Source: Variovorax sp. OK212
GTDB taxonomy: Bacteria > Pseudomonadota > Gammaproteobacteria > Burkholderiales > Burkholderiaceae_C
DNA: 64,000 bases
Reading direction: 5' to 3'
Assembly: GCF_900112425.1 (NCBI RefSeq)
Contig: NZ_FOLP01000011.1
Coordinates: 163,516-227,515, forward strand
Both the position numbers and the translations under genes were made by a program. Each line of letters opens with the position of its first letter. The first letter of the stretch is position 1. Below the pieces are notes generated by a model. That model was not told the DNA's origin, made no database searches, and worked only from the letters and a program-made list of their open reading frames with translations. Below, one piece after another: positions 59,151-64,000 of this stretch.

Positions 59151-60602
59151 TCAGAAGGCCACGACCGGCAGCGGGTTCGCCGGCCGGTGGTTGGCTTCGA
59201 AAGCCGACGCGGCCTGCAGCAGATGCAAGTCTTCGCGGAACCTGCCAACGAGCTGCATGCCGATGGGCAATCCGTCGCTGCCTGCGCCGCACGGCAGGCT
59301 GATGGCCGGATGCCCGGTGAGGTTGAACGGCATCGTCCAGGGGAACCAGTTGGGACGCACCTCGGCAAACGCCTGGCCGTCGATCTCGATGCTTCCGAAG
59401 AGGTCCTGGTCGATCGGCAGCGCCGTGCGCGACAAAGTCGGCGTGAAGATGAAGTCGTGCGTCTCCAGCTGCGCCTGGACCTTTCGAAAGAGCGCTGTCC
59501 TCGCGAACATCGCCTGCTGAAAGGCGACCCCGTCGACGTGCTCCACCAGCGCGAGCTGTTGCAGCAGCGAAGGACTCAACTGATCGGCATGCGCCTCAGC
59601 CAGCGGAGCGAACCGGCCACGCCAGCTTGTGTGATTGATCACGCGCCACACCGGCTCGACGTCATAGCCCTCGCCCGACATCTCCTCCAGCTCTGCGCCC
59701 ATCGACCGCAGGGTTGCAAGGGCGGCCTCGAAAGCGGCGGCGACGTCGGCGGCAATCGGCCGCCCCGCCGGCGTTGCGCTGAAAAGAATCCGCTTGCCTC
59801 GCAGGTCGCCGCCGGGCTGCAGGTCGTCGAAGTAGCGCTGGGCCGGTACGCCCAACGACCAGGGGTCGGACCCATGGGCACCGGTCATTGCCTGCAGCAT
59901 GAGCGCCGTGTCTCCCACGTTGCGCGTGGTGGGCGTCACGTAGGTGTAGTTGCCGAACGCGTCCTGCACCTGGCTGTGCGGCACCACACCCAGGCTTTGC
60001 TTCAACCCGACCACGCCGTTGCACGCGGCGGGAATCCGGGTGGAGCCGCCCCCATCGGTCGCAATGGCAAGCGGTGCGATGCCAGCCGCCATCGCCGCCG
60101 CCGCCCCGCCGCTGGAGCCACCGCTGGTGCGCGCGGGGTCCCATGCATTGCGCGTGGTGCCGAAAAGCGGCGCATCGGTCATGCACTTGGCGCCGAACTC
60201 CGACGAGGTCGTCTTGCCGATGAGGATGCCGCCCGCCTGGCGCACGCGCGCCACGGCCAGGGCGTCGTGCGCGGGAACGTGATCGCGATGCAGCAGCGAT
60301 CCGTAGGTCGTTCTGACGTTCGCGGTGTCGACGATGTCCTTCACCGTGAACGGCAAGCCGTGCAACATGCCCACGGCCTCGCCTCTCATGAGCGCCTGCT
60401 CGGCTTGCCTGGCTTGCTCCATCGCCTGCTCGTGGCAAAGCGTGATGAAGCAGTTCAGGTGCGGCTGGAGCGCATCGGCGCGGCGCAGCACCTCTTCGAC
60501 GATCTCCACCGGGGAGAGCTCGCGTTGCGCGACCAGCGTGCGCATCATCGCCGCGGTCATCTCGCAGATTTCGGATTTTGGAAGGCGCGGAAAGTTCTTC
60601 AT
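59151..60602 (-). CDS. Amidase-signature family hydrolase
   Basis: The 483-residue enzyme has the Lys88 (FTVKDIVD), GGSSGGAAA (161-169) and Ser187 (TDGGGSTR) triad of amidase-signature enzymes. The Gly before Ser187 is Gly-Gly-Gly instead of the more common Thr-Gly-Gly. It is first gene of an operon with a Bug receptor and an MFS exporter and is divergent from a LysR gene over a 69-bp spacer. Substrate unknown. Start ATG 60600-60602; upstream in-frame extension lacks coding character. Confidence 0.87.
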   Translation of the reverse strand: MKNFPRLPKSEICEMTAAMMRTLVAQRELSPVEIVEEVLRRADALQPHLNCFITLCHEQAMEQARQAEQALMRGEAVGMLHGLPFTVKDIVDTANVRTTYGSLLHRDHVPAHDALAVARVRQAGGILIGKTTSSEFGAKCMTDAPLFGTTRNAWDPARTSGGSSGGAAAAMAAGIAPLAIATDGGGSTRIPAACNGVVGLKQSLGVVPHSQVQDAFGNYTYVTPTTRNVGDTALMLQAMTGAHGSDPWSLGVPAQRYFDDLQPGGDLRGKRILFSATPAGRPIAADVAAAFEAALATLRSMGAELEEMSGEGYDVEPVWRVINHTSWRGRFAPLAEAHADQLSPSLLQQLALVEHVDGVAFQQAMFARTALFRKVQAQLETHDFIFTPTLSRTALPIDQDLFGSIEIDGQAFAEVRPNWFPWTMPFNLTGHPAISLPCGAGSDGLPIGMQLVGRFREDLHLLQAASAFEANHRPANPLPVVAF

Positions 60603-60621
60603 GCGCAGATGATTGAGGGGC

Positions 60622-60640
60622 TCCAATATGGCGTCCAATA
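60622..60640. promoter_or_regulatory. Direct repeat in the amidase/LysR spacer
   Basis: TCCAATA occurs at 60622-60628 and again at 60634-60640, a 12-base period, in the 69-bp divergent spacer. It is a candidate LysR contact region. Confidence 0.4.
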
Positions 60641-60671
60641 CTGTTTTCTTGAAAAGGCATATGCACAGCGT

Positions 60672-61568
60672 ATGGCTACACCCGACCTCAGATCCCTTCG
60701 CTACTTCGTGGCCGTCGCCGAGGAACGCAGCGTCGGCAAGGCAGCGCGGCGGCTCAACATGGCCCAGCCGCCGCTGTCGGTTCACATCAAGAACCTCGAA
60801 GCGGCCATAGGCGCGCCCCTGTTTCGCAGGGCGGCGCGCGGCATGGAAATCACCGATGCGGGAAATGCGCTCTTCCAACGTGCCAAGGAGGCATTGCTGC
60901 TCGCCAACGAAGGCTTCGACGCCGCGCGTGCCGTCGGATCGGGCAGCAGGGGGCGACTCACGATCGGAACCATGGTCGTGCTGTCTTACCTCGTGCTGCC
61001 CCGGCTGGAAAACGAGCTTCGGCTCAAGCTCCCGGACGTGGAGATCCAATACGTGGAGCTGAATGCCGTCAACAACGTAGCGGCCATCACCGACTCGGAC
61101 GTGTCGGTTGCGATCTGCATCCCGCCGATTGCCCAGGCCGGCATTGCGGTCGAACGCATCGGCACCCAGCCGTTGCTGCTTGCCGTGCGGTCGGATTCGC
61201 CATTGGCGCGGATGTCCAGCATTCCGCTGGCGCGACTCTCGGGCATGCCTCTGATCGGCCTCCCGGTTCCGGAAGGCGACATCGACAAATCCGTCGTCAC
61301 GTCGATGCTGCGGCGGCACGACGTCAGCATGCCCGTTGCGCAGCGGGTCGAGACCATGGTGTCTGCATTGGCGCTGGTACTGGCGGGCAAGGGCGTGGCC
61401 ATCCTGCCTGCTTGCGCTCAGATCGGGCGGCCTCCGGGCGTGGTGTTCCGGCCCTTTCGCAACGTCAACGCGACGATGGACATTGCCGCGTGCTGGCGCA
61501 GCGATTGGGACAGCCCGCTTATCAAGCCTTTCCTGGCGTGCGCGCGCACAGTACTAAGGAACGTCTGA
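60672..61568 (+). CDS. LysR-family transcriptional regulator with IS-derived stop
   Basis: The 298-residue protein starts at ATG 60672. It has a winged helix-turn-helix at 1-65 (GKAARRLNMAQPPLSVHIKNL) and the LysR effector domain, and is divergent from the amidase/Bug/MFS operon, which it probably controls. Its last codons and TGA stop (61566-61568) lie in the IS5-like inverted repeat (61547-61571), so the original C-terminus may have been replaced when the island inserted. The length is still within the family range. Confidence 0.85.
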   Translation: MATPDLRSLRYFVAVAEERSVGKAARRLNMAQPPLSVHIKNLEAAIGAPLFRRAARGMEITDAGNALFQRAKEALLLANEGFDAARAVGSGSRGRLTIGTMVVLSYLVLPRLENELRLKLPDVEIQYVELNAVNNVAAITDSDVSVAICIPPIAQAGIAVERIGTQPLLLAVRSDSPLARMSSIPLARLSGMPLIGLPVPEGDIDKSVVTSMLRRHDVSMPVAQRVETMVSALALVLAGKGVAILPACAQIGRPPGVVFRPFRNVNATMDIAACWRSDWDSPLIKPFLACARTVLRNV

Positions 61569-61571
61569 TCA
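61547..61571. mobile_element. Left inward-facing inverted repeat of an IS5-like island
   Basis: The core AGGAACGTCTGATCA (61557-61571) matches, in opposite orientation, GGGAACGTCTGATCA at the right end (63888-63902). Similarity extends outward as CACAGTA...CTA with a 3-base difference. It also supplies the LysR stop. The bases to the right (61572-61672) carry no gene that I recognise and may be the remnant of the element's other end. Confidence 0.6.
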
Positions 61572-61672
61572 GGTCGTAAATTGGCTTGATGACGAGAGTG
61601 GGTGTTGCCCCGCTGCGCTCGCAGGCTCGTTGCACTGACATTCGATGTGTTTGAGCGCTCCTGCAGCGCCCC

Positions 61673-62053
61673 TCAGCCGATGTCATTGCGCAGCAGCCAT
61701 CCGCGTTCGCCCATCAAGCTCGTCTCGCCATCGAAGCCGCGCACCGTGTAGCGCCCGCCGATGGCGAAGCGGTCTTGCGGTGTCAGCGGCGTGCGGTTCC
61801 ACTGCGCGCGGATCAAGCCCGAGTAGACGTAGCGGTCGCGCTTCATGGTGTCGAGCACCACGGGCTCGCCGGCCGGCACGATAGGGCCTCCCAGCATGTT
61901 GGCGCTGGAGACCCAGCCGTAGTCAGGGCGCAGGTTGCAGCAGGTGTAGCCAGTGATGGGATGCGTGAGCTTGGTGGCGCAACCGGAGAGAAGCACGGCG
62001 AAGAGAAACGCGACGGCAACGGCAGAGCGTTGAAAAGGATGTGACGGCTTCAT
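61673..62053 (-). pseudogene. Chimera of a small lipoprotein and a TpsB barrel fragment
   Basis: The 126-residue frame starts at ATG 62051-62053 with a lipoprotein signal (VLLSG-Cys at about residue 25), then a lipoprotein-like segment (about 26-75). From about residue 77 it reads as the central part of a TpsB/ShlB-FhaC outer-membrane transporter: RFAIGGRYTVRGFDGE and GERGWLLRNDIG, the VRGF/Y-type motif of these proteins, after which it stops. The barrel part is less than 60 residues, so it cannot transport. It is likely a recombination relic of a two-partner secretion locus associated with the CdiA fragment nearby. Alternatively, it is a short unrelated lipoprotein with a chance match, which I think unlikely. 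Confidence 0.6.
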
Positions 62054-62115
62054 TATCTTTTTGTCTATAGAACTTCGTGATTCTCAGAACCGGCTACTGT
62101 TCCTTGGAACTGCGC

Positions 62116-62143
62116 CCGATCTACACCAGCAGATCGGTTTTTT
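62116..62143 (+). terminator. Rho-independent-like hairpin with T-run
   Basis: CCGATCT (62116-62122), 8-base loop, AGATCGG (62131-62137), then six T's (62138-62143). The stem is perfect with the T-run on the plus strand, yet the flanking genes are read on the minus strand, so it would stop plus-strand transcripts entering the island. Confidence 0.55.
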
Positions 62144-62190
62144 GTGATTGGCACAGAGCGCTCCTGAAATCTTGTACTTTGTATTCAGAA

Positions 62191-62604
62191 TCACTTTTCC
62201 GCTTTACGCCGACAAGAAAGTTCAATGACAACATTTGGAGAAATTGCCTGAACCCCTTCTTTTCTCCGAATTACATCCGTGAAAATCATATTCCGAGGAA
62301 ATCCGAGAGTCGAAATGTAATCTTTTATCGACAGGAGCTCATTCGAGGCATTTGAAAAATCACCCGCATCGCTTGGCGCGACATCGGTGACGACGATAAA
62401 ATCACTTGCCCCAGGATTTGCGGCGCACTTTTCAATCGATTCTTTGTAAATAATTTCGATTTCTTTTTTTGCGGCATTGCCAAGTTCACCAAAAGCAGAT
62501 TTCCGAGAAATTTTAACTTGGGATTGATATGGAAAGCCCGCATCTGCCAGTGCCGCACGAAAGAGCAGCATTGCGCCAATAAAAATGATAAATTTTCTTA
62601 TCAA
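62191..62604 (-). CDS. Exported candidate immunity protein
   Basis: The 137-residue protein begins at TTG 62604, inside the stop of the toxin-domain frame (TTGA, 62601-62604), with GGAGG 6 bases upstream on the minus strand, a near-ideal ribosome site. This supports the TTG and coupling. It has a signal peptide (MIRKFIIFIGAMLLFRAALADA). The rest is a small soluble domain with Cys residues at about 60 and 130, and no family that I recognise. Position after a toxin-like domain, small size and export suggest an immunity protein acting in the periplasm. DNA is AT-rich compared with the chromosome. Direct evidence is absent. Confidence 0.6.
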   Translation of the reverse strand: MIRKFIIFIGAMLLFRAALADAGFPYQSQVKISRKSAFGELGNAAKKEIEIIYKESIEKCAANPGASDFIVVTDVAPSDAGDFSNASNELLSIKDYISTLGFPRNMIFTDVIRRKEGVQAISPNVVIELSCRRKAEK

Positions 62605-62888
62605 AAAAGACCTCCAAAATTGGCAATGAATTTTTCCGAAAACCGTTCTCTGAATGCATCTTGAATTTTATTTGCCTCAAGCTCCCATGGCTGAGTTGCA
62701 TAATTACTCCACAGAGGTGAGTTCGCCGATGGTATGGCCGCCTTTCTGCCTTGAATTGTGTGAACATATTCGTGAACCAATAAACCCAATTGAGTAATGC
62801 TGGCTTGCTCAAAAAATGATTGGTACACTATCGCAACGCGTGCATTGGCGTCAAAAACCGCAAGCGCGGGACTTCCGTCTGAGGCTTT
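62601..62888 (-). pseudogene. Zincin-type toxin domain, out of frame with the CdiA fragment
   Basis: The open frame encodes 95 residues starting KASDGSPALAVFDANARVAIV without its own upstream start; an ATG at 62828 gives only 75. It contains HEYVHTIQ (HExxH) followed by PWELEANK, with a candidate third ligand Glu, as in zincin metallopeptidases. A -1 shift at the AAAA run (GAAAAGCC, 62886-62889) would join it to the end of the CdiA fragment. A single lost A in that run is the simplest explanation: sequencing error, real mutation or recoding. It would be the cargo toxin of the CdiA protein. Similar domains occur among polymorphic toxin metallopeptidases, but I cannot name the family. Confidence 0.6.
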
Positions 62889-63694
62889 TCAGCATATTCG
62901 CTGGAGATTGAGGCATTCATGCTTTTAAATCCGGCTGCTGAGCATTCACGGCAAAAATCCTGAAAGGAGTCCATAAAGTCTGCCGCCAAAGAAAACAGCT
63001 TCCCCATTCTTTTTTGTTGCTCTTCTGGAGTCTTGGGCGCGTAACGTCGGCCAAGCTGGTTGTTTTCAACGGCGTTCGCTCCGGCTTGCGAAGCAATATC
63101 GGCACTCGCCTGATTGCCGCCCACTAAGGCGCCTGCAATACCCGCCATCATTTGGCCAAAAAGTACCGTAGCCGTCGCAAGCGCAGCATCATTTGATGGG
63201 TTGTAGAAACTGCCCGCCATATGCCCCACAGGCCCCGTGGTGCCTCCGCTCACCGCGCTGCCAGCCGCGGCTCCCACGCTACTGGCGGCCCCCCAAGTTA
63301 GCACGGTCGCCACAATCGCCACCACTGCTCCACCGGCTTGGGTGAGGCTTCCCTGTTTCTCGGCCCACTGTCGTTGCTCCAACGGAACGCCCTGCCAATT
63401 GATCTTCAAATCACTGAGCGCCGGGTCCTTCTGAATTCGATTCAACCAGTCCATGCCGGTTTGATCGCGCTGGCCTTGCAGGACCTGCTCGAGGGTTTGC
63501 TGCGCAATGTAGGTTTGGTTCGGCCCCTTGGTGGCGTTCTGCCCCAACTGCACGTTGACCGTCGGCGTATCCAGCGTCAGCTTTTTGCTGTCGATTTGGG
63601 TGTAGTTCGCCGTCTCGCCACGCGCCCCGTCGTCGCGCGTGCGCTGGTACATCGGATCGCTCTCGCCACGGCTACGGCCGACGCCCGCGGCCTG
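62828..63694 (-). pseudogene. CdiA-type haemagglutinin C-terminal fragment with VENN motif
   Basis: The frame is open from 63694; the ATG at 63652 gives 274 residues. It resembles the region before the toxin domain of CdiA proteins: GMDWLNRIQKDPALSDLKINW, the hydrophobic AVVAIVATVLTWGAASSVGAAAG stretch shown here in part, and VENN in ANAVENNQLG, which marks the start of the variable toxin end. The rest of CdiA and CdiB are absent. The end after EYAEKPQ appears to be the frameshifted tail; the real continuation is in the frame at 62601-62888. The right side breaks at the IS5 transposase fragment. Confidence 0.7.
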
Positions 63695-63833
63695 TCACCG
63701 GGTAGTGCGGCTCGATGACTTTGAGCAGTGCCTTCCAGGGCAACACCAGCTCCATCTCGGCAAGGAAGACTTCACGGCGCGTCTTCTTTCTCTTGCCTGC
63801 ATGCTCGGCATCCGAAAAACTGATCTGGCTCAT
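63672..63833 (-). pseudogene. IS5-family transposase N-terminal fragment
   Basis: The 53-residue frame from ATG 63833 (GGAG 11 bases upstream) reads MSQISFSDAEHAGKRKKTRR, then EMELVLPWKALLKVIEPHYP, a typical IS5-family N-terminus, and ends at TAG after GRGRRP where the intact protein goes on. An in-frame ATG at 63878 is also present. The break coincides with the CdiA fragment, so the two were joined by recombination. The adjoining inverted repeat at 63888-63915 is the element's end. Confidence 0.75.
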
Positions 63834-63887
63834 CGTTGGCGCTCCTTCAGCTGGGTGATCAACGTTCAGGTCGGCCATCGGTGGACT

Positions 63888-63915
63888 TGATCAGACGTTC
63901 CCTAGTCTTACTGTG
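63888..63915. mobile_element. Right inverted repeat of the IS5-like island
   Basis: TGATCAGACGTTCCC (63888-63902) is the reverse complement of the left core apart from one base. It lies just upstream of the transposase fragment on its strand. The flank outward (TAGTCTTACTGTG) also matches the left flank's complement apart from three inserted bases. Confidence 0.6.
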
Positions 63916-63962
63916 TCACAAATGACATAATTCGATCTTCCGGACTTCGAGCTGGAGGATTG

Positions 63963-64000
63963 ATGAATGCAGCCGAGCGATTCGATAGCTACCTGGAGCA
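63963..64000 (+). CDS. IS701-like transposase, 3'-truncated by window edge
   Basis: Only 12 codons are visible: MNAAERFDSYLE, beginning at ATG 63963 with GGAGG 5 bases before it. This N-terminus resembles IS701-type DDE transposases, which begin with a RFxxYLE segment. The identification rests on very little sequence. If right, a second mobile element abuts the IS5-like repeat. The region 63916-63962 contains no other gene. Confidence 0.45.
   Translation, partial: MNAAERFDSYLE

Noticed and set aside
62886..62889. Programmed -1 frameshift in the CdiA tip
   Set aside because: The A4 run lacks a full X-XXY-YYZ slippery heptamer; simple loss of one A is more likely, so recoding is kept only as an alternative.

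Overview
The window is a very GC-rich, densely coded bacterial chromosome segment. Three Bug-type (tripartite-tricarboxylate family) solute receptors, many LysR, AraC and IclR regulators, and several short catabolic clusters each paired with a divergent regulator point to a metabolically versatile beta-proteobacterium. Burkholderiales/Comamonadaceae, possibly Variovorax-like, is my inference; there is no rRNA here to test it, and I see no tRNA, rRNA or CRISPR array.

Left part (1-25.5 kb): a truncated GNAT acetyltransferase; an ABM-domain membrane protein; a DUF1275 protein; a catalase-family protein lacking the usual distal-pocket Asn; an AraC regulator; a Bug receptor/amidase operon with a divergent LysR; a DsbA-like protein; an AraC regulator; a polar amino acid ABC operon (receptor, permease, ATPase) translationally coupled to an FAD amine oxidase and divergent from an IclR regulator; an adenosine/adenine deaminase; an MFS pump divergent from a LysR gene that overlaps an AraC gene; two tandem lipoprotein acylases of the penicillin/AHL-acylase Ntn superfamily; and another MFS transporter.

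Middle (25.5-43.8 kb): a lower-GC island with a PrsW-type membrane protease coupled to a small lipoprotein of tyrosine-rich 'YGP' repeats, next to a decayed IS481-like transposase. Then comes a TRAP-type periplasmic binding protein coupled by a 4-bp overlap to a PAS-GGDEF-EAL receptor with no TRAP permease nearby, which looks like a ligand-sensing pair controlling c-di-GMP. Next is one long minus-strand operon for hydantoin use: ABC uptake system, N-carbamoyl-D-amino-acid hydrolase, hydantoinase and two racemases, with a LysR gene upstream. It is followed by a zinc-ribbon protein of unknown function, a MOSC protein, a GlxA-type regulator and a short-chain dehydrogenase.

Right part (43.8-61.6 kb): an acyl-CoA ligase/enoyl-CoA hydratase/Bug receptor/tannase-feruloyl-esterase cluster that could handle an esterified aromatic or other acid; a LuxR regulator; a diguanylate cyclase; a single-protein NRPS of odd order (partial C, A, C, carrier); an MFS exporter/Bug/amidase operon; and its divergent LysR.

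The last 2.4 kb (61.55-63.92 kb) is a low-GC relic island between inward-facing inverted repeats of an IS5-like element. It contains a lipoprotein fused to a piece of a two-partner-secretion (TpsB) barrel, a CdiA C-terminal fragment with a VENN motif, a zincin-type toxin domain displaced by an apparent -1 frameshift, and an exported candidate immunity protein coupled to it by a TTGA overlap. An IS701-like transposase starts at the right edge.

A recurring oddity is tandem repeats of 9-bp period lying in frame inside otherwise ordinary genes at five or more loci.
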